The translations under genes and the position numbers were made by a program. A DNA stretch of 59,018 nucleotides from Chloroflexota bacterium (GTDB lineage: Bacteria > Chloroflexota > Ktedonobacteria > Ktedonobacterales > Ktedonobacteraceae), in NCBI GenBank assembly GCA_005881495.1, contig VBHI01000342.1, positions 1-59,018 on the forward strand, in the 5' to 3' direction. Shown one piece after another: positions 8,519 to 16,238 of the stretch; positions within the stretch are counted from its first letter, which is position 1; each line of letters opens with the position of its first letter. The notes under the pieces are model-generated. The model was not told the DNA's origin. It saw only the letters and a program-made list of their open reading frames with translations, and did no database searches.

Positions 8519-8547
8519 TTGCATTTTTGTGAAAAATAGTGTATACT
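8519..8547 (+). promoter_or_regulatory. Sigma-70 promoter of the small-gene cluster
   Basis: TTGCAT (8519-8524), 17-base spacer, TATACT (8542-8547), in an AT-rich stretch. It precedes four co-oriented short genes (8728-9907), leaving a leader of about 170 bases. Confidence 0.65.
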
Positions 8548-8727
8548 TAGAGTGTCTTATACGAATACCTATGAGCTATGCCTCTCAAACCATGTTCCTC
8601 GTATGAAATAGCACTCAGGGCACATCTCTATCATTGAAGCATGTTTACTGGTATGGCCGTATTCGCTTTCTTACTTTTTTTGCCCCCTCTCGCCATTCAT
8701 CTGCATACAAAAGCAAAGGAGAGCTCT

Positions 8728-8859
8728 ATGTCACCGTTCATACTCCTCTTATTCGTTCTCGTGATCGGTACGTGCGTTTATGGCTACATGACGTATCGTA
8801 CCAGTGCCGAGAGGCGAGCGAGGGAAAAGAAACGCAACCAATACCATGATCGAGTCTAA
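8728..8859 (+). CDS. Small single-pass membrane protein (43 aa)
   Basis: Encodes 43 residues: a hydrophobic helix (PFILLLFVLVIGTCVYGYM, about 3-21) followed by a strongly basic tail rich in R and K. A strong ribosome site (AAAGGAGA) sits 5 bases before the ATG at 8728, which decides the start; the same frame is open upstream to an ATG at 8641 with a second hydrophobic stretch but no ribosome site. Nothing is known of its function. It is the first gene of a run of short genes with good ribosome sites and close spacing. Confidence 0.6.
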   Translation: MSPFILLLFVLVIGTCVYGYMTYRTSAERRAREKKRNQYHDRV

Positions 8860-8878
8860 GAACAGGGAAGTGAACCTT

Positions 8879-9314
8879 ATGGCAAATCAGAAACATCTTG
8901 ATCTTCTTTTATCAGGAAAAACACTTTGGGAGAAGTGGCGACGGGCATACCCTGATGTACAGGCTGTAGAGCCAGACCTCCACGTGGCTGATCTCCATAG
9001 CGTTGATCTGCACGGAGTTGATCTGCACGGGGCTCCGGAGCGCCAATTTGAACGATGCAAATCTCCTTCAGGCACGCCTCCGCTGGACAGACTTACGTGG
9101 CGCCACCCTCTGCCGTACGAATCTGAGGAAAGCAGATCTCAGTAAAGCCGATCTGCGCGGAGCAGACCTGGATGGAGCGCTCCTCGACAAAGCGAACTTC
9201 GCCGGAGCGAACTTGTCCAGGCGAGATCTTAGTCTAACAGAGCTCAGCAAACGCCTGGAAGCAAAAGAACGCAGAGCGGGGAGTGTCGCTGTCCCGGATG
9301 ACCATGCTGCCTAG
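8879..9314 (+). pseudogene. Pentapeptide-repeat protein, frameshifted
   Basis: Starts at the ATG at 8879 behind AGGGAAG. The N-terminal part (MANQKHLDLLLSG, then WRRAYPD) leads into pentapeptides ADLHS VDLHG VDLHG, then the frame is lost at about 9035. The repeats resume in the +1 frame as ANLND, ANLLQ, ARLRW, TDLRG, ADLSK, ADLRG, ADLDG, ANFAG and ANLSR, ending at 9314. Counting register, a loss of five bases within GGGGCTCCGG would account exactly for the break, since inserting five restores uninterrupted A(D/N)LXX units. Pentapeptide-repeat proteins form right-handed beta-helices; function here is unknown. Either a recent mutation or a sequencing error. Confidence 0.75.
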
Positions 9315-9449
9315 TTCCACTGGCGGCTCGCCAGGCCGCTTTTCTCTGCCAATCCGCCAGTCAAGACAATCAGTGCTCATAGGAGCACAGGAAGTTCGCA
9401 AGTAAGTACCACGTACGTACCCTTGCGGGATAAAGTTGAAGGAATCATT

Positions 9450-9650
9450 ATGAAAGAAGACCGCTACTATGTCCAACGCCTCACTGAGCAGGTGTTTTTG
9501 ATCCGGGATCGCCTGTCCGCGAACGGAGCGCCAGGACCCGATGACCGCATTGTCCGATCATTCGACATCCGCCATGATGCATATGTGTATGCAGACAGTG
9601 TGAACGAGAGGCAAAGGAAGCTCGATGAAGACGACAGCCACACGAAGTAG
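9450..9650 (+). CDS. Small conserved-looking hypothetical protein (66 aa)
   Basis: Start chosen at the ATG at 9450, which has GAAGGAAT just upstream; an earlier in-frame start at 9423 lacks one. The 66-residue product is charged and hydrophilic, with YYVQRLTEQVFLIRDRLS and VRSFDIRHDAYVYADSVN as its main blocks, no membrane segment and no known motif. The last base of its stop codon overlaps a possible GTG start of the following gene. I do not recognise the family. Confidence 0.6.
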   Translation: MKEDRYYVQRLTEQVFLIRDRLSANGAPGPDDRIVRSFDIRHDAYVYADSVNERQRKLDEDDSHTK

Positions 9651-9679
9651 TGCGCTATGTGAGAAAGAGAAGCAGAGCC

Positions 9680-9907
9680 ATGGAGACAACTGCAGACGGA
9701 ACTTACTTTTGGGAAGGTGATCATGTGCGTATCAAGCGCACAGGAGAGACTGGGAGAGTCAATGCCACCGCTGGAGGAGTCGTGTATGTACTCATGGATG
9801 ACACCAACGAGAGCAGACTCTTTGCGGCCTATGTTGATGAAGATGCTTCGATTGAGCTTGTCACTCCAGCGGTCGAGGAACCCACACCGAGGGATGGCAC
9901 AAGATGA
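9680..9907 (+). CDS. Small hypothetical protein with SH3/KOW-like strand pattern (75 aa)
   Basis: 75 residues from the ATG at 9680 (a GTG at 9650 would add ten basic residues). The core FWEGDHVRIKRTGETGRVNA-like segment followed by GGVVYVLMDD and ESRLFAAYVDE resembles the short beta-barrel of KOW/SH3-type domains (charged turn with G-x-V then a V-Y-V strand). That resemblance is by eye only. Last gene of the small-gene cluster. No partner or pathway can be named. Confidence 0.55.
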   Translation: METTADGTYFWEGDHVRIKRTGETGRVNATAGGVVYVLMDDTNESRLFAAYVDEDASIELVTPAVEEPTPRDGTR

Positions 9908-10088
9908 ACCTCTAGTCTGTTTGCAGGGCCGAGATATCACTCACCAGATAAGTACTCATAGATTGAGTATAAGAAAAACGACGGAAGAAGTAGCGATACA
10001 AACGAAACAATCGCAACAAGTGCAACAAGTGCGACAAACCCTGCCAGCAATCCTCCCTCACCTTACCAGGCTAAAAATGGCCAATTGA

Positions 10089-10118
10089 TTGTGACACAGC
10101 TCAATCATAGGTTATAAT
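10089..10118 (+). promoter_or_regulatory. Likely promoter of the BTAD-ATPase regulator gene
   Basis: Perfect TATAAT at 10113-10118 with a weak -35 TTGTGA at 10089-10094 (18-base spacer), 150 bases ahead of the ATG at 10268. The rest of the 360-base gap 9908-10267 shows nothing else I can support. Confidence 0.5.
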
Positions 10119-10267
10119 ACTCTTGTCTTCTATAAGATTTGATTCGAAGCGCGCTTCACCTGTTGGCATGGGGAACCATTCCGGATAGACGCGTAGAAGC
10201 ATCCGTATAGGTATAGATACCCATTGGGGATATTCTTCATCGCGGGGGAACTTGTAGGAACTTGTCA

Positions 10268-12814
10268 ATGAGCAGTAAAGTCACCTATCGCCAGCAGTTT
10301 ACACGCTGTGGAAAAGAGCGCTGTCGCAAATGTAAAGAAGGAGCCGGGCACGGACCTTACTGGTACGCTTATTGGAGTGAGAACAGGCGTACTATAAGCA
10401 AATATATCGGGATACGTCTTCCAGCGGATATTGAGATAGAACGACAGACGGCGCTTGAAGTGGATGAAGGAAGAGCAACGTCAGCTACTAATGGAGCAGC
10501 GGGACTTGCCAGGGGGATGCCTCTCCAATCGAATACCCAGGAATTGCGTATCTTTGTCCTTGGACAATTTTGCGTTGAACTCTTACAAGGCAATGAATGG
10601 AAGCCTGTTATCAATAGAACCTGGCGTCGTCACCGAGCGCGTGCTTTACTTGGCTGCCTTCTCAGCAGTCCAGGGCGTCGCCTGGGCAGAGAACAGGCGA
10701 TAGAAGCATTGTGGCCCGATCTCGAGATGGAGACCGCGGCAAATCGTCTGAATGGTGCCGTACACGAACTACGTCAGATACTCGAACCAGGGATCGTACG
10801 GCTAGCAGCGTCCCGTATGTTGCGACTGGAACGCGATGTGTTAGAACTGGCTGACCGCACGCACATTTGGGTCGACGCAGAAGCATTCGAAAGCCTGTTA
10901 AAAGAAGCAAATACTCTCCTCGGCATCAAGGGAAATAACCCATCTACAACGCGCCTGAGTTTGCATAAAGCCAGCGCTGACCAGGTCGAAAGGTTATTGG
11001 AGGATGCAGCCGCATTGTATAGCGGCGACTATTTACTTGAAGAACTCTACTCAGAGTGGGCCGCGCCGCGCCGTGAAGCCCTCAAAAGAAGCTGGACCGA
11101 CCTGCTCCTTAATCTAGCAAAACTGCGTGAGGCTCGAGGAGCCTACACCAGCGCGATGGAACCGCTAAACCGTCTCCTCGCCACCGATCCCACAGACGAA
11201 ATCGCCATACAACGCCTGATGAAATTGCTGACGCAGCTCGATCGGCGCGGGGAGGCACTCAATACCTATCGTAGGCTCGCCGCAAGACTGGAGCAAATCT
11301 ACGATAGCGAACCTCTTCCAGAGACACGCGATCTTTATGAGAAGCTGCGTCAGGGACACATTGATAAAGTTCTACTGCCAGAGATTCTTATTACAAATGA
11401 TGAGCATCTCCCGGGGAAGCAGGAACCTGGCGAGCACACGCAGAATACCTCCACGAAGGAGGATATGCCAGGCGACACAGAGCAGACGCAACCCGAGCAA
11501 AAGTCTACCGGAAAGTCCATTGCTCGGGTCGTCACTCCTTTTGTGAGCACCAGCCAGTTGGGTCGCTTTAATCAAAGCCCATTTATTGGCCGCGAACGAG
11601 AACTTGAGATGATACGGCGAGTTATGATTTCGCTAGAAAAAGAGGGAACAGCAGCCAAAGCCACAGCAGGCGTGGTGAGAAATCCACATGTGTTATTGCT
11701 TATGGGCGAGGCTGGCATTGGAAAGACACGATTAGCAGAGGAATTCTGCCACGAAGCGAACACGCGAGGCTGGGAAGTAGCCTGGACACGGTCTTATGAA
11801 CAGGAAGGAACGGTCCCCTACAGGCCCTGGATAGAACTTTTACGCACACTCCTGCAACATGTTCCCACCGAGCTACTTGTTTCAAGTATTGCTTCTCGCG
11901 CCGACGAGGAAATGCTGGCTACAGCACACTTCACCTCCACATCACTGGAAAGACTAAGCACCTTCCTGCCAGAACTGCGCGATATATTACCTCAAAGCGG
12001 TAAAACGTATCAGCAACTTCCCCCAGAACAGGAACGGCTCCACTTGTGGGAGGCTACCTCTGCGCTCTTGAGTACACTGAGCAAAACTACTCCGTTGCTG
12101 TTAGTACTGGACGACCTCCACTGGACAGATGGCAGCAGTTGGGAGCTACTCGCTTACATTACCCGGCACATCCAGGGTGAGCGGTTATTGTTGCTAGGTA
12201 CCTGCCGCGATGTAGAGCTATCTCCCAATCACGGCTTATGGTCGCTCATCGCTGATTTACGGCGAGAACAGGCCATGATTACAATGGCACTACAACCACT
12301 CACTCAATCTCAAATAGGCACACTCGTAGCTCATCTTCCGCAGGATATCGTGCATAGTATCCAGACGCAGGCTGCGGGCAACCCATTTTTCGCGGAGGAG
12401 CTAGCTCGCGTGAGTGAGACTGCGCAAAGTATACTAACGCAGACCGAGTATTACGGGCGAGGAGCATTTTTGCAAACATTGGCACGCGTTGAGGATGGTA
12501 ACCCCAAAGTAATTCCAGGCAGCACATTGCCTGAAGGTATTGCTGCTGTTCTCGAACGCCGCCTGGATAGATTAAGTAGTGAGTGCCAGGTACTCTTAAG
12601 CAAGGCCGCAGTTCTGGGTGATTCATTCAAATTCGGTCAGTTACTCTCTATGGCCAACGAACACCAGGAAGACACAATACTGGATTTGCTCGAAGAGGCT
12701 TTACATGCCGGTTTGTTGACTGAAGATGGGAGCGGATCCCTGATTACCTATCACTTCTGGCACCCATTGATTGTGAGCCATTTATTTGAACGGCTCTCTG
12801 CTCGACGATCTTGA
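10268..12814 (+). CDS. BTAD/SARP-type regulator with AAA ATPase, C-terminally truncated
   Basis: Transcriptional regulator of about 848 residues. Order of parts: a Cys/His N-terminus (C14, C19, C22, H28 in CGKERCRKC and GHGPYWYAYW), an OmpR-type winged helix plus bacterial transcriptional-activation (BTAD) TPR domain (about 95-355, with YSGDYLLEELYSEWAAPRRE-like helix), a polar linker, then an AAA/STAND ATPase with Walker A GEAGIGKT (about 480-487) and Walker B LLLVLDDLHW (about 610). Relatives normally continue past this point with several hundred residues of TPR repeats; here it stops at LSARRS, right after the ATPase. The ATG at 10268 has AGGA nine bases upstream; TTG at 10262 is an alternative. 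Confidence 0.88.
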   Translation: MSSKVTYRQQFTRCGKERCRKCKEGAGHGPYWYAYWSENRRTISKYIGIRLPADIEIERQTALEVDEGRATSATNGAAGLARGMPLQSNTQELRIFVLGQFCVELLQGNEWKPVINRTWRRHRARALLGCLLSSPGRRLGREQAIEALWPDLEMETAANRLNGAVHELRQILEPGIVRLAASRMLRLERDVLELADRTHIWVDAEAFESLLKEANTLLGIKGNNPSTTRLSLHKASADQVERLLEDAAALYSGDYLLEELYSEWAAPRREALKRSWTDLLLNLAKLREARGAYTSAMEPLNRLLATDPTDEIAIQRLMKLLTQLDRRGEALNTYRRLAARLEQIYDSEPLPETRDLYEKLRQGHIDKVLLPEILITNDEHLPGKQEPGEHTQNTSTKEDMPGDTEQTQPEQKSTGKSIARVVTPFVSTSQLGRFNQSPFIGRERELEMIRRVMISLEKEGTAAKATAGVVRNPHVLLLMGEAGIGKTRLAEEFCHEANTRGWEVAWTRSYEQEGTVPYRPWIELLRTLLQHVPTELLVSSIASRADEEMLATAHFTSTSLERLSTFLPELRDILPQSGKTYQQLPPEQERLHLWEATSALLSTLSKTTPLLLVLDDLHWTDGSSWELLAYITRHIQGERLLLLGTCRDVELSPNHGLWSLIADLRREQAMITMALQPLTQSQIGTLVAHLPQDIVHSIQTQAAGNPFFAEELARVSETAQSILTQTEYYGRGAFLQTLARVEDGNPKVIPGSTLPEGIAAVLERRLDRLSSECQVLLSKAAVLGDSFKFGQLLSMANEHQEDTILDLLEEALHAGLLTEDGSGSLITYHFWHPLIVSHLFERLSARRS

Positions 12815-12893
12815 GTTGGTTGATCATTTATTGGCGAGTTACCGTTCCGCAACGGTCGGTGCCTCATTCGCCAGAACTAGGAAGAGGTATACT

Positions 12894-13589
12894 TTGACAG
12901 GCAACGATGCAGAATTGATGGCATTGCAGCAAGCAGCAAAGACACGTCATGAGATTGAAGCAGCGATTACCAGCATGTTTGCTGCCGAAGACGAGGGATT
13001 ACGAGCCGCGTTAGAGACTGCGAAGCAGGCAGGCCTTCCACAGATTCAGATTTCTCCAATCCAGGGGAAATTCCTGCAACTACTGGCGACGATGTGCAAC
13101 GCGCACAAGATACTGGAGATCGGCGCGTTGGCCGGCTATAGTGGAATCTGGCTGGCTCGTGCCCTACCCCCAGGTGGCCGCCTTATCACGCTGGAGGTGA
13201 ACCCCGATCATGCCAACGTCGTGCAACATTCCTTCGAGAGGGCAGGAGTGGGCAACCGGTCAGAGGTACGAGTTGGGAAAGCACTCGACCTCCTCCCCAC
13301 ACTAGAACGTGAAGCGCCCTTCGACCTTGTTTTCATCGATGCCGACAAACCTCCCTACCCCCAGTACCTGGACTGGGCGCTGCGGCTGACGCGGCCTGGC
13401 AGCATTATCGTTGCCGACAACTGTATTCGCAGTGGAAAGGCATTTGGTCCTGCAGAAAATGCAGATATTGCGGGTATCATCGAGTTTAATAAACGCATTG
13501 CCAGCGACCCGCGCCTTGTATCACTCGCCCTGGCCATGGACGATGACTACACAGATGGCTTTGCCGTTGCGGTGGTGAAGCACCAATGA
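12894..13589 (+). CDS. O-methyltransferase (class I, catechol-type family)
   Basis: About 231 residues. The S-adenosylmethionine site is clear: ILEIGALAGYSGIWLARALP (about residues 75-94), the acidic end of strand 2 (LEVNPDH), and the FDLVFIDADK metal/substrate motif (about 145-154). The pre-motif helix QISPIQGKFLQLL is also typical of the family, which methylates catechol-like hydroxyls. I chose the TTG at 12894 because AGGAAGAGG lies just before it; the frame is open upstream to 12786, overlapping the regulator gene. Its stop overlaps the next ATG (ATGA). The substrate is unknown. Confidence 0.88.
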   Translation: MTGNDAELMALQQAAKTRHEIEAAITSMFAAEDEGLRAALETAKQAGLPQIQISPIQGKFLQLLATMCNAHKILEIGALAGYSGIWLARALPPGGRLITLEVNPDHANVVQHSFERAGVGNRSEVRVGKALDLLPTLEREAPFDLVFIDADKPPYPQYLDWALRLTRPGSIIVADNCIRSGKAFGPAENADIAGIIEFNKRIASDPRLVSLALAMDDDYTDGFAVAVVKHQ

Positions 13590-14362
13590 CGATTGATAGC
13601 GACTTCCATAGCCACGTTTCCCGCAGTTCAGCGCTCCAGATGGCTCAATCGGCCCGCGAGAAAGGGTTGCGTGTGCTTGGCCTCTCAGAACACGTCTTTC
13701 AGATGTCCGAGGCGCGCCAAACACTGGAGCACCTGGCGCTCGAGGGGCCACTACTCACTCTTCCTACATATGTCGAGGCGGTTCAGACGACGGCCCGGCA
13801 TTCAGGCATGGATGTGCGACTGGGGTTAGAAGTAGATTTTATCCCTGGCAAAAACGAGGTCATTCAAGCGCTCTTGCGGGGCTATCCGTGGGATTACCTG
13901 ATCGGTTCGGTGCACGAGATCGATGGAGTGCAATTCGAGAACGACGAGAGAGACAGCCGTGAAGAGGGCGAGAGGCGCTGGCTACGCTACTTCGAACTAC
14001 TGCGGCAGGTTGTGAGTAGCGGCTATTTTAGCCTGGTGAGCCATCCAGTACGGCTTCGTGTGAAAAACCAGCATTTCCCAGCGCAAATGGACGAAGAACT
14101 TGAACAATTGGCGGCTGAAGCAACCCGCTATGACGTGGCTTTAGAGATAAACGGCTATGATGTCCTGGGCTATCCCAGCCTTGTGCGCCGCCTCGCACGT
14201 GCTTGCGCATTGCACAATACGCCGGTAAGCGTGGGTTCAGATGCACATAATCCCTTGCAGGTTGCCCAAGCCCATGCTCCAAGTGAAGCTATTCTGCGTG
14301 AAGCTGGTATGAAAAAGGTAAGGATCTGGAAGCAACGGGTTGCAGAGGAGTATGGGCTGTAG
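13586..14362 (+). CDS. PHP-domain phosphatase, histidinol-phosphatase (HisK) type
   Basis: 258 residues with the PHP metal-dependent phosphoesterase fold. The opening DFHSHV supplies the paired histidines; SEHVFQ (about 34-39), GLEVDF (about 81-86), GSVHEI (about 108-113), SHPV (about 151) and VGSDAHNP (about 213) give the remaining metal ligands. The HisK/PolC-like arrangement suggests hydrolysis of a phosphomonoester such as histidinol phosphate, but no other histidine biosynthesis gene is nearby, so the substrate remains open. Start overlaps the O-methyltransferase stop, so the two are likely translationally coupled. Confidence 0.85.
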   Translation: MTIDSDFHSHVSRSSALQMAQSAREKGLRVLGLSEHVFQMSEARQTLEHLALEGPLLTLPTYVEAVQTTARHSGMDVRLGLEVDFIPGKNEVIQALLRGYPWDYLIGSVHEIDGVQFENDERDSREEGERRWLRYFELLRQVVSSGYFSLVSHPVRLRVKNQHFPAQMDEELEQLAAEATRYDVALEINGYDVLGYPSLVRRLARACALHNTPVSVGSDAHNPLQVAQAHAPSEAILREAGMKKVRIWKQRVAEEYGL

Positions 14363-14390
14363 AAAGATATTCCCGAATCTGCCATTCTAG

Positions 14391-14424
14391 GGTTCTCCCG
14401 CTGGTTCGCTGATGCGGGAGAACC
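14391..14424 (+). terminator. Hairpin after the PHP phosphatase gene
   Basis: Perfect 11-base arms GGTTCTCCCGC (14391-14401) and GCGGGAGAACC (14414-14424) with a 12-base loop. No T-run follows, so it is a terminator candidate only by position and strength. Confidence 0.5.
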
Positions 14425-14525
14425 AGGATAGGCTAGAAGTCACAGGAATATTGGCCAGTGGTGTGAATGTTGTCATTCATGTGTAGACGCCTTCAAGTAC
14501 ACAATCTAGAGAGGAAGAAAACGTT

Positions 14526-15056
14526 TTGAGCCTTGACAAAGATCGCAGAGAGAACCAGCCTGTTAAAGATGAGCCATCCTCAGCGCTCAAACCTGGTACT
14601 CCAGCGCCCGACTTTACCTTACAGAGTACGCCTGATCAATCGCTTTCTTTGAGCGACTTTCGCGGTCAACCCGTTATTCTCGCCTTCTATCCCGCCGATT
14701 GGAGTCCCGTATGCGGTGACCAAATGGCCCTCTATAACGAGATCCTGTCGGAGTTTCGCCGTTTCCATGCCGAGTTGATCGGTATCTCAGTTGATGGTGT
14801 CTGGTCTCACGCCGCTTTTGCCCAGGACAGGCAGTTGCATTTTCCCTTGCTTGCAGACTTCGAACCCAAGGGGGCAGTCGCCAAAATGTACGGTGTGTAT
14901 CGTCGACACGATGGGACGAGTGAACGAGCCTTATTTGTGCTTGATGCCCAGGGGATGATTCGCTGGAGCTTTGTCTCTCCTGTCGGGATCAACCCTGGTG
15001 CGGATGGGATCCTGACGGCCCTTGAAGGGTTGCAGACGAAGGAGACCTCTCAATGA
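14526..15056 (+). CDS. Peroxiredoxin (AhpC/TSA, thioredoxin-dependent)
   Basis: 176-residue thiol peroxidase that reduces hydroperoxides. The thioredoxin fold begins at PAPDFTLQSTPDQSLSLSDF (about 28-47) and the peroxidatic cysteine lies in YPADWSPVCGDQM (about residue 62), with S in place of the commoner T three residues before it. A possible resolving cysteine is not evident, so a 1-Cys mechanism is plausible. It appears to start at TTG 14526 behind AGAGGAAG; no ATG is available near. The stop overlaps the ATG of the DsbA-like gene, which suggests a redox operon of two genes. Confidence 0.9.
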   Translation: MSLDKDRRENQPVKDEPSSALKPGTPAPDFTLQSTPDQSLSLSDFRGQPVILAFYPADWSPVCGDQMALYNEILSEFRRFHAELIGISVDGVWSHAAFAQDRQLHFPLLADFEPKGAVAKMYGVYRRHDGTSERALFVLDAQGMIRWSFVSPVGINPGADGILTALEGLQTKETSQ

Positions 15057-15598
15057 CGCAAGAATCAGGAACGGCCTCGCTCACGCTGCCAGTCGGGAAG
15101 CTCGATCATCGGCGGGGACCAGAAAACGCCCCGGTGACACTGGTGGAATACGGCGATTATGAGTGTCCCTATTGTGGAAAGGCCTATCCCATCGTCAAGG
15201 AGATTGAGCGACGTTTGGGGGATCGGCTGCGCTTTGTCTTTCGGAACTTTCCCCTGACCCAGGGCCACCCGCATGCTGAGCATGCCGCGGAGGCCGCGGA
15301 AGCTGCCGCCGTCCAAGAGAAGTTCTGGGAGATGCATGACTACCTCTTTGAGCATCAACGGGCCCTCGACGATGCGCATTTAGTCCAATATGCTGTCGCA
15401 CTCAATCTTGATAAGGAGACGTTCGAGCGCGAGATGACTGAGCACGTGCATACCAATCGCGTGCACGAGGATTTCCTGAGCGGTGTACGAAGTGGAGTGA
15501 ACGGCACCCCGACCTTCTTCATCAATGGGCTACGCCACGATGATTCGTATGCACTGGAGACGCTCCTCGCTGCCATCGAGGCCGCAATGTCTTCCTAA
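15053..15598 (+). CDS. DsbA-family thioredoxin-like oxidoreductase
   Basis: 181 residues, DSBA/FrnE-like thioredoxin fold. Seen: active-site CPYC in YGDYECPYCGKAYP (about 36-49), helical insertion, and the cis-proline loop NGTPTFFING (about 149-158). There is no signal peptide, so it probably acts in the cytoplasm, unlike periplasmic DsbA. The ATGA overlap with the peroxiredoxin gene suggests it recycles or cooperates with that enzyme, which is inference. Similar domains also occur fused to the NhaA antiporter in other bacteria. Confidence 0.92.
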   Translation: MTQESGTASLTLPVGKLDHRRGPENAPVTLVEYGDYECPYCGKAYPIVKEIERRLGDRLRFVFRNFPLTQGHPHAEHAAEAAEAAAVQEKFWEMHDYLFEHQRALDDAHLVQYAVALNLDKETFEREMTEHVHTNRVHEDFLSGVRSGVNGTPTFFINGLRHDDSYALETLLAAIEAAMSS

Positions 15599-15670
15599 AA
15601 GGAAAGTCGTGCCGGTTCAGTCCGTCACCTGAACGGTGGAGAAGGGGTGACAGCTGAAGAGAAGAGGGAA

Positions 15671-15697
15671 GAGCTGGGCCTGAGCCCAGCCCAGCTC
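15671..15697 (+). terminator. Hairpin downstream of the peroxiredoxin-DsbA pair
   Basis: Inverted repeat GAGCTGGG (15671-15678) and CCCAGCTC (15690-15697) with an 11-base GC-rich loop. No following T-run; a terminator is likely from position only. Confidence 0.4.
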
Positions 15698-15792
15698 GTG
15701 CTACAGAAGGAGCCAAGCAGCCAAACGTTTTGCATCGATTGGTCTGCACCTGGTCATTCCTGGTTCTCCACCGCTGCGGCTTGTTGCTGCTC

Positions 15793-16026
15793 TCACGGTT
15801 GGAATGCGAGAGGCGCATCTGGTTCGTCCAAAATGCTTGCTTGACCGTCTTTCACCACCACAATGCATCGTTGTGGGGTAGGGACTTCTCTTCCTTGTAT
15901 TCTGACCTCAAAGCCCTTGGTCGTGTCGTCACGAAAAATTTCAGAAACAGAGACAATATCATCCATCCTCACGCCAAGATAGTCGACGGCACATTCCTTT
16001 ACCTTCTGTACAACTTGATCGTCCAT
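15793..16026 (-). CDS. Small hypothetical protein (77 aa)
   Basis: 77 residues, acidic at the N-terminus (MDDQVVQKVKECAVDYLGV) and ending in a beta-rich part (FEVRIQGREV, RCIVVVKDG). The first half resembles acyl-carrier-protein helix 1 by eye but the DSL phosphopantetheine site is absent, so it is not an ACP. No membrane segment. It converges with the peroxiredoxin operon and lies about 210 bases from the group II intron. Confidence 0.5.
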   Translation of the reverse strand: MDDQVVQKVKECAVDYLGVRMDDIVSVSEIFRDDTTKGFEVRIQGREVPTPQRCIVVVKDGQASILDEPDAPLAFQP

Positions 16027-16238
16027 CGCACTTCGTCCTTTCTCAAGGTCCTTATCGGATGCATCCTGTCCTTTGCAGTGTCAAGTCATCACGTTGAAAA
16101 TATTGTATGTGATGCATCCGGGATAAGCAATAAATGTGCTAGGTAGAAGGCATCTTCTTTAGCTATGGCTCACCGAGCAGATGAACAACTTCTTCGTCAG
16201 AGCGCTGGTAACCAAAATCAGCGAGGCTGCGGGAGAAC

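Noticed and set aside
15793..15870. Acyl carrier protein resemblance of the 77-residue gene
   Set aside because: No DSL phosphopantetheine attachment site.
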